DNA from: Modestobacter italicus
GTDB taxonomy: Bacteria; Actinomycetota; Actinomycetes; Mycobacteriales; Geodermatophilaceae
Length of the DNA: 64,000 nucleotides
Direction: 5' to 3'
NCBI RefSeq assembly: GCF_019799965.1
Contig: NZ_JABGCJ010000002.1
Location: forward strand, 124,001 to 188,000
Numbering within the stretch: the stretch's first letter is position 1; each line of letters starts with the position of its first letter. Under the pieces are notes generated by a model. The model did not search any database. It saw only the letters and a program-made list of their open reading frames with translations, and was not told the origin of the DNA. Below, one piece after another: positions 7,944 through 17,488 of this stretch. The position numbers were made by a program, and so were the translations under genes.

Positions 7944-8558
7944 GTGAACGCCAGCAGCACCGCCCCCCGTACGCGACGGCTCACCGTGGCCCGGCTGATC
8001 GGCACCGTCGGCGTCGTCGGCGCGGCCGCCGCCGTCGCCGGGATGGGCACGTTCGGCGCCTTCACCGACAGCACCAGCCCGGCGCCGGTGTCCATCGAGT
8101 CCGGCGTCGTGTCGATCGCCCTCGCCGCGGCCGACGGCACGGCCACCGTGCCGCTGGCCTTCGACGGCGTCGTCCCGGGCGCTTCGGTCACCCAGGCCCT
8201 GGACCTGGTCAACGACGGCGACTCAGGCCTGGCCTCCGTGCGCCTGGACACCCGGGCCACCACCTCCAGCGTGATGGACACCGACACCGTCCACGGCCTG
8301 CAGATGACCGTGCAGTCCTGCTCGGTGGCGTGGGACGAGGACTTCGCCTGCGCCGGCGACGTGCGCACGCTGCTCGCCTCCGGCCCCGTGGTCCGCGACT
8401 CCGTGCTGACCGCGCCGGCCAGCCTGGCCGCCGGTGCCACCGACCACCTCGCGGTGAGCCTGGCGCTGCCCGCCTCCGCCGACGACACCTTCAAGGCCCA
8501 GTCCAGCGAGCTGGCGCTGACCTTCACCGCCACCCAGCGGGGCGGCACCGCCCGCTGA
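7944..8558 (+). CDS. TasA/camelysin-like secreted protein
   Basis: Secreted or surface protein of about 204 residues. The N-terminus has basic residues and a hydrophobic segment (LIGTVGVVGAAAAVAGMGTF) running into GAFTDSTS, the pattern of SipW-type signal peptides of TasA/CalY proteins. The mature part has VPGASVTQALDLVNDGDSG and ends with a beta-rich segment (SELALTFTATQRGG) as in that family. Two cysteines (QSCSV and DFACAGD) could form a disulfide. TasA proteins form extracellular fibres in biofilm matrices; that role here is inferred. The GTG at 7944 follows a GAGGAG site. No SipW-like signal peptidase gene is nearby. Confidence 0.7.
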   Translation: MNASSTAPRTRRLTVARLIGTVGVVGAAAAVAGMGTFGAFTDSTSPAPVSIESGVVSIALAAADGTATVPLAFDGVVPGASVTQALDLVNDGDSGLASVRLDTRATTSSVMDTDTVHGLQMTVQSCSVAWDEDFACAGDVRTLLASGPVVRDSVLTAPASLAAGATDHLAVSLALPASADDTFKAQSSELALTFTATQRGGTAR

Positions 8559-8710
8559 CACACATCCCGGCCCCTGACCCGGCCGGGCCCACCGCGTCGA
8601 CGCTGCGGGAGCTGGTGCGCGAGCACCCGGCTCCCGCACCGTCGTCGTCCCGGGGGTGGCTACCGTCGGCGGTGGACGGCCGCAGCGGGCGACCGGGGAC
8701 GGGGGGCCTG

Positions 8711-8959
8711 ATGGCGAGCCTGGAGCAGTTGCGCAGGTTCGGGCTGGTGCTGGAGATGGCAGAGGCGGCCGGGGACGGCGACTGGACCGCCTGGACCCGG
8801 GTGCTGGCCGGCCTGGACGAGGACACCCGGGCCGACGTCGTCCGGCAGTCGTCGCTGGTGATCGCCATGCTCTGCGACCGCGAGGCGGAGCGGCGGGGGA
8901 TCACCCGGGACCAGTTCCTGGCCCAGTTCCGCGCCGAGGCGATGGACGCGCTGGGCTGA
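8711..8959 (+). CDS. Small conserved helical protein, unknown function
   Basis: 82 residues, rich in Glu, Asp, Ala and Leu and predicted helical throughout (MASLEQLRRFGLVLEMAEAA, then DWTAWTRVLAGLDEDTRADV). No membrane segment, signal peptide or catalytic motif is visible. An in-frame GTG at 8672 lies 5 nt after a TACCGT box and could be a leaderless start that adds 13 residues; the ATG at 8711 follows a GGGG stretch. I do not recognise a family. Confidence 0.6.
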   Translation: MASLEQLRRFGLVLEMAEAAGDGDWTAWTRVLAGLDEDTRADVVRQSSLVIAMLCDREAERRGITRDQFLAQFRAEAMDALG

Positions 8960-9000
8960 GAGCAGGCGTGACCGGTCGCCGTCCCGGGCACGGCAGCGCC

Positions 9001-9951
9001 ATGCGGATCACCGTGGACGCCGTCCGGCAGCTGACCTTCGCCGACGGGACGCCGGTGACCGCGGCCTCGGCGGTCGCGCCACTCGGCGGGGGCTGGCTGG
9101 TCGTCCCGGACGACGCCACGATCGCCGCCTGGGTGCGCCCGGACGGCGTCGTCCCGGTGCGGCTGCTCCCGCCGGTCGAGAGCCTGGACGCCGAGGGCCT
9201 GGACGCCGAGGGACTGGACCACTTCAGCGAGGCGGCCGGCACCAAGCACCTCAAGCCCGACCTCGAGGTGGCCTGCCCGGCCGAGGTGGATGGCGAGCCC
9301 GCGGTGCTGCTGCTCGGGTCCGGGTCGACGTCGCGGCGGATGCGCGGGGTGCTGGTCCGGCTGGCCGAGGGGGAGCCGGTGGTGGTGGCCGGTGAGCTCG
9401 GCGCGCTCTACGCCCGGGTCGGGGCGGGGCTGGGGGTGGCGGCCGACCAGCTCAACCTGGAGGGGGCCAGCCGGCACGGCGACACCGTGCGCTGGTTCAA
9501 CCGCGGCAACCCGGTCGCCGGGGTGCTCCCGGGGAGCGTGGACCTGCCGCTGGCCGGGCTGGTCGACGCCGTCCTCGGCCGGGCCGGTGCGGACGCGGTG
9601 CCGGTCGACCGGCCGCGGACCTACGACCTGGGCCGGGTGGCCGGAGTGGGCCTGGCGGTCACCGACGCGGTCTCGCTGCCCGACGGGCGGCAGCTGCTCA
9701 GCGCGGCCGCGGAGGACACCCCGAACACCGTGGACGACGGCCCGGTGGTGGCCGCCGCGCTCGCGCTGGTGGACGGCGACTCGGTGCAGGACGTGACCGT
9801 GTTCCCCGAGGTGGGCGGCCGGGTGCACAAGGTCGAGGGGCTGGCGCTGCGGGCGGTGCACGAGGACGGGGTGCAGCTGGTGGCCGTGGTCGACGACGAC
9901 GACCCCGGGGTGCCCTCGACCTGGCTGGAGCTGCGCGTCGCGCTCGGCTGA
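9001..9951 (+). CDS. DUF6929-like protein, unknown function
   Basis: 316 residues, mostly beta-strand-like, with no signal peptide or membrane helix. Blocks KHLKPDLEVACPA, LLLGSGSTSRRMRGVLVRL, DQLNLEGASRHGDTVRWFNR and VEGLALRA resemble a widespread bacterial family, as I remember it (DUF6929/DUF6910), probably a propeller fold. An exact short internal repeat is seen (LDAEGLDAEGLD). The ATG at 9001 is preceded by CGGCAGCGCC with no strong ribosome site. No function can be assigned. Confidence 0.7.
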   Translation: MRITVDAVRQLTFADGTPVTAASAVAPLGGGWLVVPDDATIAAWVRPDGVVPVRLLPPVESLDAEGLDAEGLDHFSEAAGTKHLKPDLEVACPAEVDGEPAVLLLGSGSTSRRMRGVLVRLAEGEPVVVAGELGALYARVGAGLGVAADQLNLEGASRHGDTVRWFNRGNPVAGVLPGSVDLPLAGLVDAVLGRAGADAVPVDRPRTYDLGRVAGVGLAVTDAVSLPDGRQLLSAAAEDTPNTVDDGPVVAAALALVDGDSVQDVTVFPEVGGRVHKVEGLALRAVHEDGVQLVAVVDDDDPGVPSTWLELRVALG

Positions 9952-9963
9952 GCGCCGCGCCGG

Positions 9964-10638
9964 TCAGCTGCTGGCCGACTCGGCGGGTGCGGTGGCCTCG
10001 GTGTCCCGGCGTTCCAGGAAGTAGGCGCCCAGCGCGCCGGCCAGGGTGGCGAACACGGCGACGGACCAGACCGCCAGCGCCACCTCCAGGAAGCGGGCGA
10101 GGCCGTGGTCGGTGGCCAGTGGCTCGCCGGTGACCGTGGCCAGCGCCGCGTCGTGCAGGGCCGGGCCGTAGGTGTCGTAGGCGCCCACCACGTAGAGCAG
10201 CTGGCTGCCGCCGAGCACGACCACCCCGGACACCGCGGTCAGCCAGCCGATCCGGCTCGACAGCAGCCGGCCGGCCGAGCGCGAGCCGCGGATCGCCGCC
10301 GACAGCACCCCGCCGACCCGGGCGGTGCGGAGCAGGGTCAGCGCGCGGGCGAAGCGCAGGAAGGGCAGCGCGAGGAAGAGCAGCTGCCACCAGTTGCGTA
10401 CCCAGAAGCGCCGTCGGCTCGGTGCCCGGTAGGCGCGGAAGGCGAACTCGGCGACGAAGACCGCCCAGCAGACCCAGCCGACCACGGTCAGCGCCGTGAC
10501 CAGCCACGGCTCGCGGGCCAGTGACTGGCCGAGGACGACGAGGACGAACACCAGGCCCAGCACGCCCATCGGCCGGTCCAGGCGGCGGGCGAGCCCCTCG
10601 GTCTCGGCGGACTCGTCGGTGGTGTGGTCGGCGCGCAT
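9964..10638 (-). CDS. Voltage-gated-channel-like membrane protein without a K+ filter
   Basis: 224 residues with about five or six hydrophobic segments. The order resembles a single-subunit six-helix cation channel: two N-terminal helices, WWQLLFLALPFLRFARALTL leading into an arginine-bearing S4-like helix (LLRTARVGGVLSAAIRGSR), then two further helices around a short loop. The loop where K+ channels carry TVGYG reads ATVTGEPLATDHG, so the usual selectivity filter is missing. It may be an ion channel of other selectivity or a degenerate relative. The charged C-terminus is short, with no RCK domain. Confidence 0.65.
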   Translation of the reverse strand: MRADHTTDESAETEGLARRLDRPMGVLGLVFVLVVLGQSLAREPWLVTALTVVGWVCWAVFVAEFAFRAYRAPSRRRFWVRNWWQLLFLALPFLRFARALTLLRTARVGGVLSAAIRGSRSAGRLLSSRIGWLTAVSGVVVLGGSQLLYVVGAYDTYGPALHDAALATVTGEPLATDHGLARFLEVALAVWSVAVFATLAGALGAYFLERRDTEATAPAESASS

Positions 10639-10684
10639 GGGGGAGTCCCTACCCGTTGCCCAGCGGGTCGACCGGCACCGTCGG

Positions 10685-10765
10685 TGCGGGAGAGGGGAGT
10701 CGAACCCCTACGCCCGAAGGCACCAGGACCTAAACCTGGCGTGGCTGCCGTTACACCACTCCCGC
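10685..10765 (-). tRNA. tRNA-Leu (anticodon UAG)
   Basis: The reverse complement folds as a cloverleaf: acceptor GCGGGAG/CTCCCGC, D-arm with GGTGTAACGGCAGCC, anticodon stem CCAGG/CCTGG with loop TTTAGGT giving anticodon TAG, a long variable arm as in class II tRNAs, T-loop TTCGACT and discriminator A. The long arm and anticodon agree on leucine. CCA is not encoded. Confidence 0.95.
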
Positions 10766-10829
10766 GTGCGAGGGAGTCTAGGAGGCGCCCACTCGGCCGG
10801 GAGCGCGTCCATCTGGCAGGCTGTCGCCC

Positions 10830-11063
10830 GTGCCGAGGACCCCTGACCAGATCCAGCAGGAGATCGACGCCGCCCGCGAGTCGCTGGCGGCCACCCTGGA
10901 CGAGCTGGCGTTCCGCACCAGCCCCAAGCGCCTGAGCGAGCAGGGCAAGGCGAAGGCGCAGGAGTTCCTGCAGAGCCCGCCCGGCATCGCCCTCGTCAGC
11001 GTGGTCGGCCTGACCATCACCTTCGTCGTGACCCGGAAGATCGTCCGCCGCATCCGGCACTGA
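10830..11063 (+). CDS. DUF3618 small membrane protein
   Basis: 77 residues. The N-terminal half PDQIQQEIDAARESLAATLDEL is the characteristic DUF3618 segment, followed by a basic linker and one membrane helix (GIALVSVVGLTITFVVT) with a positively charged tail (RKIVRRIRH). Function unknown; members are often next to phage-shock or cell-envelope genes. GTG start; its stop is one base before the GTG of the acetyltransferase gene, so the two are probably co-transcribed. Confidence 0.85.
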   Translation: MPRTPDQIQQEIDAARESLAATLDELAFRTSPKRLSEQGKAKAQEFLQSPPGIALVSVVGLTITFVVTRKIVRRIRH

Positions 11064-11064
11064 C

Positions 11065-11508
11065 GTGATCGGCGTCCGCCGGGCCACGGTCCGGGACGCC
11101 GACGCGGTCACCGCGGTCCACCCGGCCTCGCGGGCCGCCGCGATGCCCTGGCTGCTGCGGCTGCACACCGACGCCGAGACGCGCTGGTGGGTCGAGCACG
11201 TCGTCCTGACCCGGTGGCGGACCTGGGTCGCGGTGCAGGACGACGACCTCCTCGGGTTCGTGACGGTGGACGACGGCCGTCTGGAACAGCTGTACCTGCG
11301 CCCCGACCGGCGCCGGCAGGGCATCGGCACGCTGCTGTCCCGGCAGGCCCGGGCCGCTGAGCCCGCCGGGTCCACCTTCGCCGTCTCCACCCGCAACGCG
11401 GCCGCGCGGGCCTGCTGCGCGCGGCACGGCTGCGGGGTGGTCGCCGAGAGCGGCGGCGCGGCCGACGAGGAGGGCGAGCCCGACCTCACCTTCGTCTGGG
11501 AGCCCTGA
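11065..11508 (+). CDS. GNAT family N-acetyltransferase
   Basis: Transfers an acetyl group from acetyl-CoA to an unknown amine. 147 residues with the GNAT pattern: VRRATVRDADAVTAV at the N-terminus, a beta strand LLGFVTVDDGRLEQLYLRPD, and the acetyl-CoA pyrophosphate loop RRRQGIGTLL. The C-terminal FAVSTRNAAARACCARHGC matches motif B. GTG start directly after the stop of the DUF3618 gene. Confidence 0.85.
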   Translation: MIGVRRATVRDADAVTAVHPASRAAAMPWLLRLHTDAETRWWVEHVVLTRWRTWVAVQDDDLLGFVTVDDGRLEQLYLRPDRRRQGIGTLLSRQARAAEPAGSTFAVSTRNAAARACCARHGCGVVAESGGAADEEGEPDLTFVWEP

Positions 11509-11576
11509 CCTCGGCCGCCCACTGTCCACCTGTGCACGTCTGGCGCCCGGTCCAGGGGTGCGCAGGTCAGCACTCG

Positions 11577-11600
11577 GTGCGCCCGCGGCCGCGGGCGCAC
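11577..11600. promoter_or_regulatory. 24-bp perfect palindrome before the DUF427 gene
   Basis: The 12-base arm GTGCGCCCGCGG is followed at once by its exact reverse complement. It ends 10 nt before the GTG of the DUF427 gene and is flanked by CACTCG on the left and ACTCGG on the right. It may be an operator or a cruciform/hairpin masking the start region. Confidence 0.45.
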
Positions 11601-11610
11601 ACTCGGCGGC

Positions 11611-12108
11611 GTGCACCCACCGCCGCGCGACCCCGTCGGACCCGGCCAGGAGTCGGTCTGGAGCTACCCGCGCCCGCCGTCGGCGCAGGTGACCGGCCGG
11701 CGCATCGAGGTCGTCCTCGGCGGGCAGGTGATCGCCCGCACCGACCGGGCCGTCCGGGTCTGCGAGACCAGCCACCCGCCGGTCTTCTACGTGCCCCGGG
11801 ACGACGTCGCGCCCGGCGTCCTGGAGCAGGCGGCCGGGTCGTCGTGGTGTGAGTTCAAGGGCATGGCCACCTACTGGGACGCCGTGGTCGACGGGGTGCG
11901 CCACCCGTCGATCGCCTGGTCCTACGAGCGGCCGACCGCCGGCTACGAGCAGCTGCGCGGGGCGCTGGCCTTCTACCCGAGTCGGCTGGACGCGGCCACG
12001 GTCGACGGCGAGCCGGTGCGCGCCCAGGCCGGTGACTTCTACGGCGGCTGGATCACCGACGAGGTGGTGGGCCCGTTCAAGGGGGAGCCGGGCACCCGCG
12101 GCTGGTGA
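11611..12108 (+). CDS. DUF427 family protein
   Basis: 165 residues. Typical blocks are [55 protein letters not shown] and [23 protein letters not shown], which identify DUF427. The family is widespread and of unknown enzymatic role. The GTG start at 11611 is preceded by a perfect palindrome. It stands alone upstream of the copper operon. Confidence 0.85.
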   Translation: MHPPPRDPVGPGQESVWSYPRPPSAQVTGRRIEVVLGGQVIARTDRAVRVCETSHPPVFYVPRDDVAPGVLEQAAGSSWCEFKGMATYWDAVVDGVRHPSIAWSYERPTAGYEQLRGALAFYPSRLDAATVDGEPVRAQAGDFYGGWITDEVVGPFKGEPGTRGW

Positions 12109-12125
12109 CCCGACCCTTGCGACGG

Positions 12126-12142
12126 GTACCCCCCGGGGGTAC
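12126..12142. promoter_or_regulatory. CsoR operator overlapping the csoR promoter
   Basis: GTACCCCCCGGGGGTAC has the dyad TACCCC/GGGGTA known for CsoR operators of B. subtilis and Streptomyces. It overlaps the likely -10 box TACCTT (12140-12145), which lies 7 nt before the csoR ATG, so bound CsoR would block RNA polymerase directly. Confidence 0.85.
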
Positions 12143-12152
12143 CTTCGTCGGC

Positions 12153-12446
12153 ATGACGGGTTACGCCGGCAACAAGGACGAGGTCCTCGCGCGCCTGAAG
12201 CGGGTCGAGGGCCAGGTCCGCGGCATCGCCCGGATGGTCGAGGACGACACCTACTGCATCGACGTCCTCACCCAGGTCTCGGCGGCCACCAAGGCGCTGC
12301 AGGCGGTCGCCCTCGGGCTGCTCGACGACCACTTGGGGCACTGCGTGCGGGACGCGGTGGCCAGCAGTGCCGAGGACGACGGCGCCGCCGCGGAGCAGAA
12401 GATCGCCGAGGCCTCCGCCGCCATCGCCCGGCTCGTCCGTTCCTGA
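12153..12446 (+). CDS. csoR: CsoR copper-sensing repressor
   Basis: Represses copper efflux genes and leaves DNA when Cu(I) binds. 97 residues, all helical. The copper ligand set of CsoR is present as Cys35, His60 and Cys64 (DDTYC, DDHLGHC), and the family core [19 protein letters not shown] is intact. The ATG lies 7 nt after a TACCTT -10 box, so the message may be leaderless. It is first in csoR-copZ-copA, with the operator just upstream, which suggests autoregulation of the whole operon. Confidence 0.93.
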   Translation: MTGYAGNKDEVLARLKRVEGQVRGIARMVEDDTYCIDVLTQVSAATKALQAVALGLLDDHLGHCVRDAVASSAEDDGAAAEQKIAEASAAIARLVRS

Positions 12447-12485
12447 TCCACCGAGCCGATCCACCGAGCCGAGGAGAGAACCACC

Positions 12486-12688
12486 GTGCAGACCCTGGAC
12501 TTCACCGTCACCGGCATGACCTGCCAGCACTGCGTCGCCTCCGTCACCGAGGAGGTCAACGAGCTCGCCGGTGTGCAGGAGGTCGACGTCGACCTGGCGT
12601 CGGGCCGGCTGCACGTCGTCGGCGACGTGACCGCCGACCAGGTGCAGGCCGCCGTCGCCGAGGCCGGCGACTACACCGCGCAGCCGGC

Positions 12689-12692
<4 letters not shown>
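12486..12692 (+). CDS. copZ: Copper chaperone, HMA domain
   Basis: 68-residue heavy-metal-associated domain that carries Cu(I) to the ATPase. The metal site is GMTCQHC, and the ferredoxin-like fold is visible in [24 protein letters not shown] and [16 protein letters not shown] start after a GAGGAGAGAA ribosome site. Its TGA overlaps the GTG of copA by 4 nt. Confidence 0.93.
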
Positions 12693-14941
<2,249 letters not shown>

Positions 14942-14942
14942 T

Positions 14943-14978
14943 CCGCCGGGCCGCCTGACCGGTCAGGCGGCCCGGCGG
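14943..14978. terminator. Perfect 36-bp palindrome between copA and the TetR gene
   Basis: CCGCCGGGCCGCCTGACC is followed at once by its exact reverse complement. It lies just after the copA stop and includes the stop codon of the convergent TetR gene. Probably a bidirectional terminator; no T-run is present. Confidence 0.6.
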
Positions 14979-15577
14979 GCGGCGACGAGGGGCATGACCA
15001 CGTCGGAGAGCACCTCGTCGGCGAACGCCTCCGGGACGGGCTCGCCGCTGAACAGCCAGCGCTGCAGGATCGGGGAGCTGGCCGTGGAGGCCACTGCGGT
15101 GCCCATCACCGTGGGGCCGACCTCGCCGCGCGCCTCGGCCCGCTCCCAGACGTGCCGGAAACAGGTGCTCCACACGGTCATCGGACCGTTCTGGAACGCC
15201 TCCCGCAGACCGGGTTCGTGCGGCAGCGCGGACAGCAGCGACAGCGTCGCGGCGCCGAGCGGCCCGTTCACCGCGCCGACCAGCCAGCGCAGCAGCAGGC
15301 GCATGTCGCCCTCGAGCGAGCCGGTGTCGGGGGCCTCGATGGACAGCTGGCTGAGCTCGGCCACGGCGTCGGCCACCAGGTCGGACTTGGTCCGCCAGCG
15401 CCGGTAGATCGTCGCCTTGCCCACCCCGGCCGCGCTCGCGACGGCGTCCATGGTCAGACCGTTGTAGCCGGACTCGGCCAGCACCCGGAGGATCGCCGCC
15501 CGGATCACCTCGTCACGGGAGGGGTCGCGGGGCCGCCCGCCGCGAGCGGGGCGGTCGTCGGGCGTGAGGGCAGGCAC
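14963..15577 (-). CDS. TetR family transcriptional regulator
   Basis: DNA-binding repressor of about 204 residues. The helix-turn-helix is seen in IRAAILRVLAESGYNGLTMD, ASAAGVGKATIYRRWRTKSD; the C-terminal ligand domain (from about residue 75) is unlike any I can name. The GTG at 15577 is chosen because homologous sequence begins there; the frame is open further upstream. It is divergent from the EAL-domain gene, with about 100 bp between, so it may control that gene or itself. Confidence 0.85.
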   Translation of the reverse strand: MPALTPDDRPARGGRPRDPSRDEVIRAAILRVLAESGYNGLTMDAVASAAGVGKATIYRRWRTKSDLVADAVAELSQLSIEAPDTGSLEGDMRLLLRWLVGAVNGPLGAATLSLLSALPHEPGLREAFQNGPMTVWSTCFRHVWERAEARGEVGPTVMGTAVASTASSPILQRWLFSGEPVPEAFADEVLSDVVMPLVAARRAA

Positions 15578-15680
15578 GCCTGAACAGTAGCCTTGTTGAT
15601 CTTCACCGACGTTGTGACCTGGCCCCCTTTCCCGTCGGTCCGCGCCGACATCCGCGCGCCTGCGTGGTCGCCGCATCACG

Positions 15681-16781
15681 GTGAGTCATCCTGCTGCCGT
15701 GACCGGGCCCGCTGACGCTGTTCGTCCCTCCTGGGGGACCCCGCAGTCTGCCCGCCGGCTCCTGCTGGCGAGCACGCTCGACCACGTGCTGCCGAGCATC
15801 TCGCGCGTCGCCGGCGCGATGGGGCTGCGGATCGGCACGGCTCCCGGACTGCTCGACGTCGTGGACGACGAGGGCGGCGGCCGGCGGATCGACCGGCTGC
15901 TGCAGCGGCTGGCCCGGGAGCTCACCGCGGCCGAGACCGAGGCCGTCCGGGTGACCACCGACCCGCCCGGGGACGGCGTCGCCCTGGCCACCCGGCTGCT
16001 CACCGCACCGACCCTGGCGGTGGAGCTGGCCCGCCGCGGGGTGACCGTGGAGATGGGCCTGCTCACCGAGGCCGAGCTGTGGCCGGTCTACCAGCCGATC
16101 ATGTCGCTCACGAGCGGTGGCATGGTCGGCCACGAGGCGCTGCTGCGCGGCCGCGTCGACGGCCGTGAGGTCGGTGGGGGAGACCTCTTCTTCCTCGCCG
16201 AGCGGGCCGGCTGGCTGCGCCGGCTGGACCGGCTCGCCCGTGAGGTGGCGATCAGCCACGCGGCCGGGTGGCTGGGCGGCGCCGACCTCTACGTCAACTC
16301 CAACCCGGCGGCCATCTCCCGGCCGTCGGTCTGCCTGGCGAGCACCGAGCGGGCCGTGCACGACAGCGGCATCGACCCCCGCCAGCTGGTGTTCGAGGTC
16401 GTCGCCTCGCACGCGGTCACCGACCGGGAGCACCTGCTCTCCGTGCTCGAGCACCACCGGTCGCTGGGCTGGCGGATCGCGCTGGACGACGTGCACGTCG
16501 GCTGGTCCAGCCTGGCGCTGGTGTCGGTGGTGCGGCCGGACGTGCTGAAGCTGAGCAAGACGCTGGTGGCCCGGCTGCACGAGCCCGGCCCCCAGGCCAT
16601 CGCCCGCGCGCTCGCCGAGCTGGCCCACGTGCAGGGCGGGCTGGTCGTCGCCGAGGGCATCGAGAACGAGCAGATGGCCGACCGGGCCCGCGCGATCGGT
16701 GCCGACCTCGGGCAGGGCTGGCTCTTCGGCCGGCCGGTGCGCCCGGAGCCCGAGGCCGAGCCCGAGCTCGTCCTCGCCTGA
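15681..16781 (+). CDS. EAL-domain protein, possible c-di-GMP phosphodiesterase
   Basis: About 366 residues. The N-terminal 130 residues are an unidentified, mostly helical region. The EAL domain (about 135-355) keeps the metal and catalytic residues of active c-di-GMP phosphodiesterases as far as visible: HEALLRG, YVNSNP, FEVVAS, LDDVHVG, LKLSK, EGIENE and QGWLFGRP. Loop 6 reads DDVHVGWSSL instead of DDFGTGYSSL, which in other EAL proteins often lowers activity, so it may be a weak enzyme or a c-di-GMP receptor. An in-frame GTG at 15699 lies 6 nt after CATCCT and could be a leaderless start. Confidence 0.82.
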   Translation: MSHPAAVTGPADAVRPSWGTPQSARRLLLASTLDHVLPSISRVAGAMGLRIGTAPGLLDVVDDEGGGRRIDRLLQRLARELTAAETEAVRVTTDPPGDGVALATRLLTAPTLAVELARRGVTVEMGLLTEAELWPVYQPIMSLTSGGMVGHEALLRGRVDGREVGGGDLFFLAERAGWLRRLDRLAREVAISHAAGWLGGADLYVNSNPAAISRPSVCLASTERAVHDSGIDPRQLVFEVVASHAVTDREHLLSVLEHHRSLGWRIALDDVHVGWSSLALVSVVRPDVLKLSKTLVARLHEPGPQAIARALAELAHVQGGLVVAEGIENEQMADRARAIGADLGQGWLFGRPVRPEPEAEPELVLA

Positions 16782-16891
16782 GGAAGGACCCCGCTGCAGG
16801 GCCCCACCACTCGCGAGCTCGCGGCGGGGCCCTGCAGCGGGGCCGTGCAGGGTCCCGTAGCGAGCTGCGGGGGCGAGGGGGTCCTTCCTCA
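16779..16891. repeat. Intergenic palindromic repeat, family A, copy 2 (most complete)
   Basis: Inner arms CCCCGCTGCAGGGCCCC (16789-16805) and GGGGCCCTGCAGCGGGG (16826-16842) are exact reverse complements around CTCGCGAGCTCG. Outer arms TGAGGAAGGACC (16779-16790) and GGTCCTTCCTCA (16880-16891) also pair and contain the stop codons of both flanking convergent genes. A terminator role for both genes is likely. Confidence 0.75.
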
Positions 16892-17488
16892 GGGGCAGCC
16901 GGTGTTCCAGCCGGTCAGCGCGGGCCAGTCGTGCTCGAAGCCCAGGACGCCGTAGCGGCCGGTCGCCAGCGGGAACAGCGCGCCGCGCTCCGGGCCGAAG
17001 CCGAGCCACCGGGCGGTGAGGATGCGCAGCAGGTGCCCGTGCGCGACCACCGCGACGTCGCCGTCGGCCAGCAGCGGGCGCACCCGCTCCAGCACCCGGT
17101 CGACCCGCTCGGCGACCTGGGCGAGTGACTCGCCCGGGGTGTCGCCGGGCTCGGTGCCGTTGGCCCACAGGGACCACGACGTGCCCAGCTCCTCGCGGAT
17201 CTGCGGGGTCGTCTTCCCCTCCCACCGGCCGTAGTCGACCTCCACCAGGTCCGGTTCGAGCACCGCCTCGATGCCGCCGTCGAACAGGCCGGCCAGCTCC
17301 GCGGTGCGCCGCGCCCGGACCAGTGGGCTGACGAACGCGTGGGTGATCTCCCGCCCCGCGAGCACCGGCTTCAGCCGCCGGGCGTCGTCCTCGCCGCCGG
17401 GCAGCAACGGCAGGTCGGTCAGGCCGGTGTGCTGCCCGCTCCTGCTCCACTCGGTCTGTCCGTGCCGGACGACGACCAGCTCACCCAC
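16889..17488 (-). CDS. Histidine phosphatase family protein
   Basis: Phosphoglycerate-mutase-like phosphatase of 199 residues. Seen: the catalytic motif VVRHGQTEWSRSGQHTG, the second arginine in SPLVRARRTAELAG, the acid residue in EVDYGRWEG, and the second catalytic His in VVAHGHLLRIL. The substrate is unknown; actinobacterial members act on sugar phosphates or cobalamin and nucleotide precursors. GTG start overlapping the end of the MFS gene by 8 nt, so the two are probably one operon. Its stop codon lies within the family A repeat. Confidence 0.88.
   Translation of the reverse strand: MGELVVVRHGQTEWSRSGQHTGLTDLPLLPGGEDDARRLKPVLAGREITHAFVSPLVRARRTAELAGLFDGGIEAVLEPDLVEVDYGRWEGKTTPQIREELGTSWSLWANGTEPGDTPGESLAQVAERVDRVLERVRPLLADGDVAVVAHGHLLRILTARWLGFGPERGALFPLATGRYGVLGFEHDWPALTGWNTGCP

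Noticed and set aside
5854-7947. Plus-strand open frame of 697 codons opposite the glycosyltransferase gene
   Set aside because: Rich in Val, Gln, Gly and His as expected for the complement of GC-rich codons; the minus-strand protein has complete catalytic motifs.
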